Below, piece by piece: positions 56,890 to 64,000 of a stretch of DNA of 64,000 bases. Both the position numbers and the translations under genes were made by a program. Under the pieces are notes generated by a model, which saw only the letters and a list, made by a program, of their open reading frames with translations, was not told where the DNA came from and made no database searches. This stretch comes from Rikenellaceae bacterium. GTDB lineage: Bacteria; Bacteroidota; Bacteroidia; Bacteroidales; Rikenellaceae. The stretch's first letter is position 1. Each line of letters opens with the position of its first letter. The stretch covers positions 1 through 64,000 of the forward strand of contig JAIRQC010000027.1 of NCBI GenBank assembly GCA_031256675.1, written 5' to 3'.

Positions 56890-57624
56890 ATGAGGCTATT
56901 CACGAGCGACCTTGTAAAGCGCTACAAAACTCGTACCGTTGTCGATCATGTGTCGATAGAGGTGCGTCAGGGCGAGATCGTAGGGCTGTTGGGCCCCAAC
57001 GGTGCAGGCAAGACCACGACGTTCTACATGATCGTCGGATTGATAAAACCCAACGACGGCCACATCTGGCTCGAGGGGAACGGCGTCACGACCGAGCTCA
57101 CCTCGCTGCCGGTCTACCGTCGCGCCCAGATGGGGGTGGGCTATCTGGCGCAGGAGGCGTCGGTGTTCCGTCACCTGAGCGTCGAGGACAACATCCGCGC
57201 GGTGCTCGAAATGACCGGACACCCAAAGGATTACCAGCGCCATCGGCTCGAGGGCCTCATCAATGAGTTCCGGCTGCAAAAGGTGCGCAAGAGCATGGGC
57301 ATTCAGCTCTCCGGCGGCGAGCGGCGGCGCACGGAGATAGCACGCGCGGTGGCCATCAACCCGAAGTTCATCCTGCTCGACGAGCCCTTCGCCGGGGTCG
57401 ACCCGATAGCGGTCGAGGACATCCAGAGCATCGTAGCCACGTTGAAACGCAGCAACATAGGGGTGATCATCACCGACCACAACGTCCACGAGACGCTGTC
57501 GATCACCGACCGCACCTACCTGCTTTTCGAGGGCAAGATCCTCAAAGCCGGTTCGGCCGAAGAACTGGCAAACGACGAGCAGGTGCGCAAGGTTTACCTG
57601 GGCAAGGAGTTCAAGTTGCGATGA
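56890..57624 (+). CDS. lptB: LPS export ABC transporter ATP-binding protein LptB
   Basis: LptB powers LptFG to extract lipopolysaccharide from the inner membrane. The 244-aa product has Walker [17 protein letters not shown], the Q-loop region ([17 protein letters not shown]), ABC signature [14 protein letters not shown], Walker [20 protein letters not shown] and the H-loop ITDHNVHET. These match LptB rather than general ABC ATPases. Its TGA overlaps the aroA start by 4 nt (ATGA). Confidence 0.95.
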   Translation: MRLFTSDLVKRYKTRTVVDHVSIEVRQGEIVGLLGPNGAGKTTTFYMIVGLIKPNDGHIWLEGNGVTTELTSLPVYRRAQMGVGYLAQEASVFRHLSVEDNIRAVLEMTGHPKDYQRHRLEGLINEFRLQKVRKSMGIQLSGGERRRTEIARAVAINPKFILLDEPFAGVDPIAVEDIQSIVATLKRSNIGVIITDHNVHETLSITDRTYLLFEGKILKAGSAEELANDEQVRKVYLGKEFKLR

Positions 57625-58916
57625 TCGTCCGGATCGGCCCATCCCCCGTTGCGGGCAGCATCGCCGCGCCGACCTCCAAGAGCTTCGCGCAGAGAGCGAT
57701 AGCCGCCGCGTTGCTGGCCGGCGGACAGAGCGTTCTGCGCGCCGTCGAGCCGAGCGGGGATGTGTCTGCCGCCCTCGACGCCGCCCGCGCGCTCGGAACG
57801 GCGGTCGGAGCACAGGGGGTTGCGTCGGTCGGGTCGTCCGTCGGAGCGGCAGGGGCTGCGGATGTCGGGGGGGATACCTATAATATAACGGGAGGGCTTT
57901 CGCCCGACGCTGCAACCGTCAACATCGGGGAATCGGGGTTGTCGGCACGGCTGTTTATTCCCGTTGCGGCCCTGTGCGACAGAGAGATAACCGTTACGGG
58001 GCGCGGGTCGGTACTCTCGCGACCGTTCGGCATGGTCGAGGCCCCGCTGCGCTCGCTCGGGGTGGAGGTGCGCACGTCCGAGGGACGTTTGCCGGTGGTC
58101 TTGCGCGGCCCTCTTCGCGGCGGCGAGGCTGCGGTCGACGGGTCGGTGAGTTCGCAGTTCATCACGGGACTGCTGACCGCGCTGCCCGTGGCTTCGGGCG
58201 ACAGTGTGCTAAGGGTGAGCGCGTTGAACAGTCGCCCATATATAAATATGACGCTCGATGTGTTGTCACAGTTCGGCATATCGGTGGAACACAACGATTT
58301 TCGCGAATTTCATATCCGCGGCGGGCAGCGTTACCGCCCGACCGACTACCGCGTCGAGGGGGATTGGAGCGGCGCGTCGACCCTGCTGGTGGCCGGGGCC
58401 GTCGGCGGCGAGATATGCGCGACCAACCTCAACGTCGCCTCGCAACAGGCCGACGCAGCCATTCTGGAGGCGTTGCGGCTCTGCGGGGCGTCTGTTTTTT
58501 TAGGGTCAGACAGCGTGCGGGTCGTTCGTAACGAGCTGCGCGCCTTTGAGTTCGACGCCACGCACTGTCCCGATCTTTTTCCCGCGCTGGTCGCGCTGGC
58601 GGCAAGCTGCACGGGGGTTTCGGTGTTGCGCGGCGCCTCGCGTCTGGCACACAAGGAGAGCGACCGCGCCGCCGCGCTGGCCGCCGAATTTGGGCGGATG
58701 GGCATAGCGATAGATTTGTCGCAGCCTGACGTTATGCGCGTTACGGGCGGCCTCATGCACGGGGCGGAGCTCGACAGCCACAACGACCACCGCATAGCGA
58801 TGGCCGTCGCCGTCGCCGCGCTCAATGCCCGCGGCCAAACCACGATAGCCCGCGCCGAAGCCGTCGAAAAGTCATACCCCGCATTTTGGAACGTATTGAA
58901 AAACATCACGATATGA
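57621..58916 (+). CDS. aroA: 3-phosphoshikimate 1-carboxyvinyltransferase (EPSP synthase)
   Basis: AroA joins phosphoenolpyruvate to shikimate-3-phosphate in chorismate synthesis. The 431-aa product shows [18 protein letters not shown], the [10 protein letters not shown] motif in place of the classical [30 protein letters not shown] and the end motif [18 protein letters not shown] 24-residue insert just before the GESG region is a 12-aa duplication ([12 protein letters not shown] and [12 protein letters not shown]), coded by two 36-bp units. The gene overlaps lptB and aroC by 4 nt each, forming one tightly coupled operon. Confidence 0.95.
   Translation: MIVRIGPSPVAGSIAAPTSKSFAQRAIAAALLAGGQSVLRAVEPSGDVSAALDAARALGTAVGAQGVASVGSSVGAAGAADVGGDTYNITGGLSPDAATVNIGESGLSARLFIPVAALCDREITVTGRGSVLSRPFGMVEAPLRSLGVEVRTSEGRLPVVLRGPLRGGEAAVDGSVSSQFITGLLTALPVASGDSVLRVSALNSRPYINMTLDVLSQFGISVEHNDFREFHIRGGQRYRPTDYRVEGDWSGASTLLVAGAVGGEICATNLNVASQQADAAILEALRLCGASVFLGSDSVRVVRNELRAFEFDATHCPDLFPALVALAASCTGVSVLRGASRLAHKESDRAAALAAEFGRMGIAIDLSQPDVMRVTGGLMHGAELDSHNDHRIAMAVAVAALNARGQTTIARAEAVEKSYPAFWNVLKNITI
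57804..57875 (+). repeat. 36-bp tandem duplication inside aroA
   Basis: Units 57804-57839 and 57840-57875, starting GTCGGAGCACAGGGGGTTGC and GTCGGAGCGGCAGGGGCTGC. They keep the frame and add 12 residues. Confidence 0.7.
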
Positions 58917-59881
58917 ACAGTTTCGGCAGCAAATTCAGGATCTCGATATTCGGCGAGTCGCACGGGACGGCCATCGGGGTGGTCATTGACGGCGTTCCGC
59001 CGGGGGTGGAACTGTCAGAGGACGACCTGAGGGGGGATATTGCCCGGCGCAAGAGCGGCGCGCGCGGCACCACGCAGCGCAAGGAGGCCGACGTACCGTA
59101 CATCCTGTCAGGCACATACAACGGACGCACGACCGGCGCGCCGCTGACCGTCCTGTTCCACAACAAGAACACCGTTTCGGGCGACTACAAGAACCTGGCC
59201 GACCATCCGCGCCCGTCGCACGCCGACTTTGTCGCGGCGCGCAAATATCTGGGTTTCAACGACCCACGCGGCGGCGGACACTTTTCGGGACGCATAACGC
59301 TGCCGCTGGTCGCGGCGGGGGCGGTGGCGAAGAAACTGTTGAAGGGGATAAGCATCGAGGCTCGTACCGTGGCCATTGGTGGCAGCAGCGATCCGGTGCA
59401 GTTCGACCGCATTGTTTCGGCTGCTCTGGCCGACGGCGATTCGGTGGGCGGCATTGTAGAGTGTCGCGCCACGGGGCTGCCGGTGGGGCTGGGCGAGCCG
59501 TTCTTCGATTCGGTGGAGGGCCTCGTAAGTCACCTCGTTTTCGCCATTCCAGCCGTGCGCGGCATTGAGTTCGGCAACGGTTTCGGGGCGGCGGCGTTGC
59601 GCGGATCGCAGAACAACGACATGATAGTCAGCGAGTCGGGCCTCACGGCGACGAACAACGCGGGGGGGATCAACGGCGGCGTCACCAACGGCAACGACAT
59701 GGTTTTTCGCGTTGCGATCAAGCCCACGCCGAGCATCGCACTGCCGCAACAGACGTTCAACACCCGCACGGGGCGCGTCGAAACGCTCGAGATCCGCGGG
59801 CGACACGACGCATGCATAGCCCTGCGCGCACCGGTGGTGGTCGAAGCTGCGCTGGCTATCGCGCTGGCCCAGTTTATTTAG
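58913..59881 (+). CDS. aroC: Chorismate synthase
   Basis: AroC makes chorismate from EPSP using reduced FMN. I start at ATG 58913 ([18 protein letters not shown]), which overlaps the aroA stop by 4 nt; the ORF start at 58886 is inside aroA. Signatures: FGESHGTAIGVVIDGVPPG, RRKSGARGTTQRKEAD, RPSHADFVAARKYLGF, GGGHFSGRITLPLVAAGAVA and ATNNAGGINGGVTNGNDMVF. The 322-aa length is at the shorter end of the family but contains all of these. Confidence 0.95.
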   Translation: MNSFGSKFRISIFGESHGTAIGVVIDGVPPGVELSEDDLRGDIARRKSGARGTTQRKEADVPYILSGTYNGRTTGAPLTVLFHNKNTVSGDYKNLADHPRPSHADFVAARKYLGFNDPRGGGHFSGRITLPLVAAGAVAKKLLKGISIEARTVAIGGSSDPVQFDRIVSAALADGDSVGGIVECRATGLPVGLGEPFFDSVEGLVSHLVFAIPAVRGIEFGNGFGAAALRGSQNNDMIVSESGLTATNNAGGINGGVTNGNDMVFRVAIKPTPSIALPQQTFNTRTGRVETLEIRGRHDACIALRAPVVVEAALAIALAQFI

Positions 59882-59909
59882 TGACTGTCAGCGCGCGGCG
59901 AGTTCTGAG

Positions 59910-59965
59910 ATTACTCGTTCAGCGCGGCAAGTTTCACGCAAGCGCGAAATTACTCGTTCAGCGCG
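59910..59965. repeat. 17-bp direct repeat at the 3' end of the thioredoxin-like gene
   Basis: ATTACTCGTTCAGCGCG occurs exactly at 59910-59926 and 59949-59965. The second copy contains the end of the thioredoxin-like gene and its stop, so the first is probably a duplicated 3' end. Confidence 0.7.
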
Positions 59966-60396
59966 CGTTCAATCGCCTGCCTGTACTCCTCTTTGGAGGC
60001 CGCGCCGACTATCCCGACAGGTTCGCCCTTTACGGGCAAAACCATCACAAGCGGTATTGAACTGATGTTGAGAGACATTGCAAGCGCGCGGGCATTATCG
60101 ACGTCGACCTTGTAGAAGTCAACCCGCCCGTCGTACTCCGCCGCCAGCTCCTCGATAACGGGGGCGATCATCTTGCACGGGCCGCACCAGTCGGCGTAAA
60201 AGTCGACCAGCACGGGCTTGTCCGAGAGCAGTTTGCGCTCGGCGGGGGCCTTTTTATAGTCGAACACCGTAACGGCGAACTCCGTCTGCGTCAACTGTTT
60301 GGGCTTGGCGACGCCGGCGGTCGGAACAGCCGACGGTTTTCGCGTGCCGCCGCACGATACGGCCACAAGGGCCAGGGCGATGATCAACCTTTTCAT
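59950..60396 (-). CDS. Thioredoxin-like lipoprotein
   Basis: The 148-aa product starts MKRLIIALALVAVSCGGTRK with a lipobox-like AVSC, so it is anchored in the periplasm or outer membrane. A ~100-aa thioredoxin domain follows, with the active site DFYADWCGPCKMIAPVI and the cis-Pro loop NISSIPLVMVLPV. It ends EEYRQAIERALNE. It could keep cysteines of periplasmic proteins reduced or act in oxidative folding. It converges with aroC. Confidence 0.88.
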   Translation of the reverse strand: MKRLIIALALVAVSCGGTRKPSAVPTAGVAKPKQLTQTEFAVTVFDYKKAPAERKLLSDKPVLVDFYADWCGPCKMIAPVIEELAAEYDGRVDFYKVDVDNARALAMSLNISSIPLVMVLPVKGEPVGIVGAASKEEYRQAIERALNE

Positions 60397-60440
60397 AAGT
60401 AGCATGTTTTCGGAACAAAGTTAATATTTTTCCTCCCGCT

Positions 60441-60472
60441 TTTACGGCTCCGGCGCAAAATAATTATCTTTG
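60441..60472 (+). promoter_or_regulatory. Strong Bacteroidetes promoter, predicted leaderless transcript
   Basis: TTTA (60441-60444), a 20-nt spacer, then TATCTTTG (60465-60472). The ATG of the polyprenyl synthase is at 60477, 4 nt behind the -7 box, so transcription should begin at or very near the start codon with no room for a ribosome-binding site. Confidence 0.6.
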
Positions 60473-60476
60473 CAGA

Positions 60477-61442
60477 ATGTACGGTCAACAGGACATATCG
60501 CGGCTCGTCGACGAGTATATGGCCAACCTGCCGATCCCCTGCGCGCCGCAGGGGATCTACGTGCCGATGGCCTACACGCTGGCCGAGGGCGGCAAACGAC
60601 TGCGTCCGACGCTGGTGTGCGCGGCGTGCAACATATTCTCGGACAACATATTGCAGGCATTGCCACCGGCGGCGGCGGTGGAGGTATTCCACAATTTTAC
60701 CCTCATTCACGACGACATCATGGACAACGCCACGTTGCGCCGCGGCCGCGAGACGGTTTTTCGGCGGTGGGGGGCCAATACGGCCATCCTGTCAGGCGAC
60801 GCAACGCTGATCTTCGCCTACATGCTGTTGGGCAACACGCCGCGCGAGCATCTGGCGGCAGCGCTGGCGCAGTTCAACCTGCTGGCGCTGGAGGTATGCG
60901 AGGGACAGCAGTACGACGTGGATTTCGAGAGGGCCGACAGCGTCTCGACCGACGACTATTTTCACATGATCTCGCTCAAAACCGCCGCCCTCATGGCCCG
61001 CGCGCTGCGTATCGGGGCCATCGTGGGGGGGGCTGGCGAGGCCGATTGCGATGCGTTGCAGGACTTCGGCCTCAACCTCGGCCTGGCGTTCCAGTTGCAG
61101 GACGACCTGCTCGACGCTTACGGCGACGCGGCCACCTTCGGCAAAAGTATCGGCGGCGACATCCTCGAACGCAAAAAGAGCTACCTGATGATATGCGCCC
61201 TCGCTCAGGGTTTTTCCACGGAAATAGAGACGATACTGTCTAACGGCGCGCTCTCCGACGAGGCCAAAATAGCGCAGGTGAAGCAAATTTACGACCGCGC
61301 CGGGGCGGCGGCGGCGGCCCGCGAGGCCATAGAACACTATACATCGCTGGCATTGAAAGCGCTGGAACCGCTGTCCGTAGCTCCGGAACGTTGCGACGTG
61401 CTGCGCGCCATCACCCTCGAACTGCTAAACCGAAACAAATGA
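60477..61442 (+). CDS. Polyprenyl (geranylgeranyl/farnesyl-type) diphosphate synthase
   Basis: The enzyme condenses isopentenyl diphosphate with allylic diphosphates for quinone or carrier-lipid precursors. The 321-aa product has GGKRLRPTL, the first aspartate-rich motif LIHDDIMDNATLRRG, the KTAALMARALRIG region and the second motif FQLQDDLLDAYGD. The N-terminus (MYGQQDISRLVDEYMANLPI) fits the family from the first ATG, which supports the leaderless start. Product chain length cannot be fixed from the motifs. Its stop overlaps the next ATG (AAATGA). Confidence 0.92.
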   Translation: MYGQQDISRLVDEYMANLPIPCAPQGIYVPMAYTLAEGGKRLRPTLVCAACNIFSDNILQALPPAAAVEVFHNFTLIHDDIMDNATLRRGRETVFRRWGANTAILSGDATLIFAYMLLGNTPREHLAAALAQFNLLALEVCEGQQYDVDFERADSVSTDDYFHMISLKTAALMARALRIGAIVGGAGEADCDALQDFGLNLGLAFQLQDDLLDAYGDAATFGKSIGGDILERKKSYLMICALAQGFSTEIETILSNGALSDEAKIAQVKQIYDRAGAAAAAREAIEHYTSLALKALEPLSVAPERCDVLRAITLELLNRNK

Positions 61443-62656
61443 ACGCCATAAATACATTATTGACAACTGCGGCATGTCTGTCCCAGGGCCTCGCAATGGC
61501 GGAAAGGGTTATCGAGCCGACGCTCGGACTGACGCCGATCCTCGATTCGGTCGAACTGCGGCGGGAGTTGCAGGAGATCGACCGCGTCAGGCAGCAGTAC
61601 GGCGATGATTGCGAGAAACATCTGACCGCAAGGCAACGACATGTCTATTGGCACGACTACGAAGAGCGCGAGGATCTCTGGGAGGTCGGCGAGATAGGCG
61701 ACGGATGGTACAACTGCGCCACGGCGAGCGTCTCCGCCACCTCCGCACACCGGCCCGCGGGAAACATAACCTACACAGCTGCCAACGCCCACGATTTTTC
61801 GCTCGGTACGGCATGGGTCTGCGAAGGCACGGGCGAAAGCATCACGTTCCGGATCAACGCCGACGAAGAAAACGAATGGGAATGGGAGCACGGGACGGTC
61901 ACTACCGTGTTCATTTACAACGGCTATCAGAAATCCGCCAGGACATGGCGCGACAATTCGCGCATTAAACAGTTCCGGCTCCATATCAACGACAAGCCAT
62001 ACGCGCTGCTCAACCTGCGCGACACCACCGCCGTACAGTGTTTCGATATCGGGCAGCACAGGGCGCAGCGGTGCGCGCTGCGGTTCGAGATAACGGAGGT
62101 CTATCGCGGCAACCGCTGGCCGAACGACGTGGCCGTATCGGAGATAGAGTTCGACGGCGACGGGTGCCTGTGTTTCGGGGCGGGGACGATGATTGCCGTG
62201 CCGGATGGCGAGAAGGCTATCGAGCAGATAGTTGCGGGCGACGTGATCCTCGCGCCCGACCCTGCCTCGGGATGCTTGGCCCCTGCGACGGTACTCGGCA
62301 CGGCCCGTCGCAATCATCGCCTCTACCGACTCGGATTCGACAGTGGGTTGAGCGTCGAGGTCACCGCCGACCACCCGCTGCTGTTCGACGGAGACTACTA
62401 CTCCATAGCCGAAAACGCCCTCTACGGCCTGCAAACCAGGCAGTTGGCAGTTGGGCAGCAGTTGAACGTTTTCCGCAACGGCCACATGGAAGCCCTGACG
62501 CTCAGGTCAATAACACCGCTCGACGGACTGCGCGCAAGCTATACCATAACCGCCCTCGACCGTGGCGGGCTGTTCCTGGCAAACGGGCTGTGCGCAGCAG
62601 TGGAAGCAGTGGAGGCTGTGGAGACTGCGGCTACAACGGAGACGACAGGACGATGA
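61439..62656 (+). CDS. NADase-type glycan-binding-like domain fused to a Hint (hedgehog/intein) domain
   Basis: The 405-aa product starts MNAINTLLTTAACLSQGLAM, a possible weak signal peptide. Residues ~90-240 resemble the discoidin-like NADase-type glycan-binding domain: NAHDFSLGTAWVCEGTGESI, TTVFIYNGYQKSARTWRDNS and RIKQFRLHINDKPYALLNL. From ~245 a Hint domain follows: GCLCFGAGTMIAVPDG with the candidate nucleophile Cys, block VTADHPLLFDGDYY with the TxxH motif, and the terminal block LFLANGLCAAV. The usual terminal HN of splicing inteins is missing, so cleavage or ligation rather than splicing is plausible. The tail AVEAVEAVETAATTETTGR comes from 9-bp repeats. Both overlaps (polyprenyl synthase before, U32 gene after) are 4 nt. 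Confidence 0.65.
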   Translation: MNAINTLLTTAACLSQGLAMAERVIEPTLGLTPILDSVELRRELQEIDRVRQQYGDDCEKHLTARQRHVYWHDYEEREDLWEVGEIGDGWYNCATASVSATSAHRPAGNITYTAANAHDFSLGTAWVCEGTGESITFRINADEENEWEWEHGTVTTVFIYNGYQKSARTWRDNSRIKQFRLHINDKPYALLNLRDTTAVQCFDIGQHRAQRCALRFEITEVYRGNRWPNDVAVSEIEFDGDGCLCFGAGTMIAVPDGEKAIEQIVAGDVILAPDPASGCLAPATVLGTARRNHRLYRLGFDSGLSVEVTADHPLLFDGDYYSIAENALYGLQTRQLAVGQQLNVFRNGHMEALTLRSITPLDGLRASYTITALDRGGLFLANGLCAAVEAVEAVETAATTETTGR

Positions 62657-63882
62657 CCCGGCGCGATATAGAGCTTATGGCCCCCGTGGGGTCGTTCGAG
62701 GCGCTTTGGGCGGCCATCGACGGGGGCGCAGACGCGATATATTTCGGCGTGGGCGGGCTGAACATGCGTTCGCGCAGCTCGGCCAACTTCTCGCCGGATG
62801 ACATGTCGCGGATCATCGCCGAAGCCCACGCCGCAGGGCTGCGCGCCTACCTGACGCTCAACGTGATACTGTACGACGACGATCTGGACGACATGCGCCG
62901 CACCCTCGACCGCGCCGCCGCCGAGGGCGTCGACGCAGTCATCGCGTCGGATCAGGCGGCCATCCATTACGCCCGTCGGCGCGGGGTCGAGGTGCACCTG
63001 TCCACGCAACTCAACGTCTCGAACACCGAGACGCTGCGTTTCTACTCCGCGTGGGCCGACGTAGCGGTGCTGGCGCGCGAACTCACTCTCGAACAGGTTG
63101 CCGCAATAAGCCGCGCGGGCGTTTGCGGCCCATGTGGACAGCCGGTGCGCATTGAGATGTTCGCCCACGGCGCACTCTGCATGGCCGTTTCGGGGCGGTG
63201 TTACCTCAGCCTGCACGACTGCGGCGAGTCGGCCAACCGCGGGGCCTGCCGTCAGATATGCCGCCGCTCGTTCACCCTGCGCGATAACGACAGCGGGGCA
63301 GAGATCGCCGCCGACGGACAGTGGCTGCTCTCGCCCAAAGACCTGTGCACCATAGAGTTCCTCGACCGGATGATTGCCGCCGGGGTGAGCGTGTTGAAGA
63401 TCGAGGGGCGCGCCCGCCCGCCCGAGTACGTTCTGAGGGCCTGTCGCTGTTACGACAGGGCGCTCAGGGCGCTGGAGGCGGGAGAGTACACCCCCGAACT
63501 GGCTGCGGGGCTCAAAGCCGAACTTGCCGAGGTCTTCAATCGCGGCTTCTGGGGCGGCTACTACCTCGGCGCACCGACGGTCGAGCTCAGCCCCCGTTAC
63601 GGCACGTCGGCCACCACGCGCAAGGTCTACGTAGGCAGGGTGACCAACATATACAAGCGTATCTCCGTGGCAGAGATACAGATAGAGGCCTCGCCGCTCG
63701 AACGCGGCAGCCGCATTCTTTTCACGGGGGCTACCACCAGGGCCGTAGAGGCCATGGCCGACGAGCTGTGGCTCGACGACCGTCCCGCATCACTCGCGCC
63801 GCAGGGGACGCTCTGCTCCGTCAAGATTGCCGCCACAGTCCACCGCGGAGACCGGCTGTTCAAGATTGTGAAGGCTGATTAA
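62653..63882 (+). CDS. U32-family peptidase / tRNA hydroxylation-type protein
   Basis: The start is ATG 62653 (MTRRDIELMAPVGSFEALWA), overlapping the Hint gene stop by 4 nt; the long ORF upstream is a shadow. The 409-aa product has the family opening DGGADAIYFGVGGLNMRS and a perfect match to the U32 signature in EMFAHGALCMAVSGRCYLS, plus the Cys cluster GACRQICRRSF. In E. coli and relatives U32 proteins act in 5-hydroxyuridine formation on tRNA (TrhP) or in ubiquinone synthesis; older annotations call them collagenase-like proteases. The prenyl-chain synthase in the same operon makes a quinone link possible but unproven. Confidence 0.88.
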   Translation: MTRRDIELMAPVGSFEALWAAIDGGADAIYFGVGGLNMRSRSSANFSPDDMSRIIAEAHAAGLRAYLTLNVILYDDDLDDMRRTLDRAAAEGVDAVIASDQAAIHYARRRGVEVHLSTQLNVSNTETLRFYSAWADVAVLARELTLEQVAAISRAGVCGPCGQPVRIEMFAHGALCMAVSGRCYLSLHDCGESANRGACRQICRRSFTLRDNDSGAEIAADGQWLLSPKDLCTIEFLDRMIAAGVSVLKIEGRARPPEYVLRACRCYDRALRALEAGEYTPELAAGLKAELAEVFNRGFWGGYYLGAPTVELSPRYGTSATTRKVYVGRVTNIYKRISVAEIQIEASPLERGSRILFTGATTRAVEAMADELWLDDRPASLAPQGTLCSVKIAATVHRGDRLFKIVKAD

Positions 63883-64000
63883 CAGGCAGTTCCTCTCCCA
63901 GATATTTTTTTGCCGTGTCCAAATCCCCCATGAAAACCATCCTGCCGTCCGGAGCAAATATTACTATTGTGGGGAAAGCATTTACTCCGAGCTCTTCCTT
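63860..64000 (-). CDS. Thioredoxin-fold protein, C-terminal part cut by window edge
   Basis: Not in the ORF track because it runs off the right edge. The 46 visible residues read KEELGVNAFPTIVIFAPDGR and MVFMGDLDTAKKYLGEELPV before TGA at 63862-63860. The segment GVNAFPTIVIF is the cis-proline loop of thioredoxin-like proteins, and the following strands fit the C-terminus of the fold. The catalytic Cys region is outside the window. The 3' end overlaps the U32 gene by 23 nt in antisense. Confidence 0.7.
   Translation of the reverse strand, partial: KEELGVNAFPTIVIFAPDGRMVFMGDLDTAKKYLGEELPVNQPSQS

Overview
The window looks like a chromosomal stretch from a GC-rich member of the Bacteroidales, possibly Rikenellaceae/Alistipes-like; that family placement is inference. 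The evidence is a SusC/SusD pair, a hybrid two-component system, BACON and DUF5689-type lipoproteins, Bacteroidetes promoter boxes of the form TAnnTTTG, and a Bacteroidetes-type tyrosine recombinase. I see no rRNA, tRNA or CRISPR array.

Layout. 1-2.4 kb: AT-rich end of a mobile element (integrase running off the left edge), then a phage portal fragment and a frameshifted phage-type sigma-like gene. 2.3-8.6 kb: a hybrid two-component regulator broken by a 5-bp tandem duplication, followed by an intact PL12 heparin-sulfate lyase. 8.6-9.7 kb: relics of small outer-membrane proteins. 10-14.7 kb: a TPR protein coupled to an outer-membrane barrel. 14.8-17.6 kb: small membrane genes, a repeat array, tatC and tatA. 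18-23.2 kb: a frameshifted lipoprotein, an MFS transporter, a TPR protein and a lipoprotein. 23.5-29.6 kb: purA, etfB, etfA, a YcxB-like protein, a gene fragment and an acyl-CoA dehydrogenase.

30.1-48.5 kb: nine co-oriented genes on the minus strand, glpD-glpT-GDPD-susC-susD-phosphoesterase-DUF5689-phosphoesterase-BACON, with a DeoR/GlpR-type regulator facing the other way. The set has phosphoesterases and glycerol-3-phosphate genes but no glycoside hydrolase. I read it as a candidate locus for taking up and degrading a phosphodiester-containing substrate. 48.6-64 kb is mostly housekeeping: a glycosyltransferase interrupted by an amber codon, secA, ksgA, recQ, lptB-aroA-aroC, a thioredoxin-like lipoprotein, and a 4-nt-overlapping trio of polyprenyl synthase, a Hint-domain protein and a U32 protease.

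Two patterns run through the window. First, several genes carry exactly one lesion (a short duplication, a 1-nt insertion or one nonsense codon) while the rest of the reading frame is preserved; these are either recent pseudogenes or sequence errors. Second, unrelated genes carry short in-frame tandem duplications whose period is a multiple of 9 bp (ksgA, aroA, the Hint gene, the YcxB-like gene), and a related array lies between genes near 15.7 kb.
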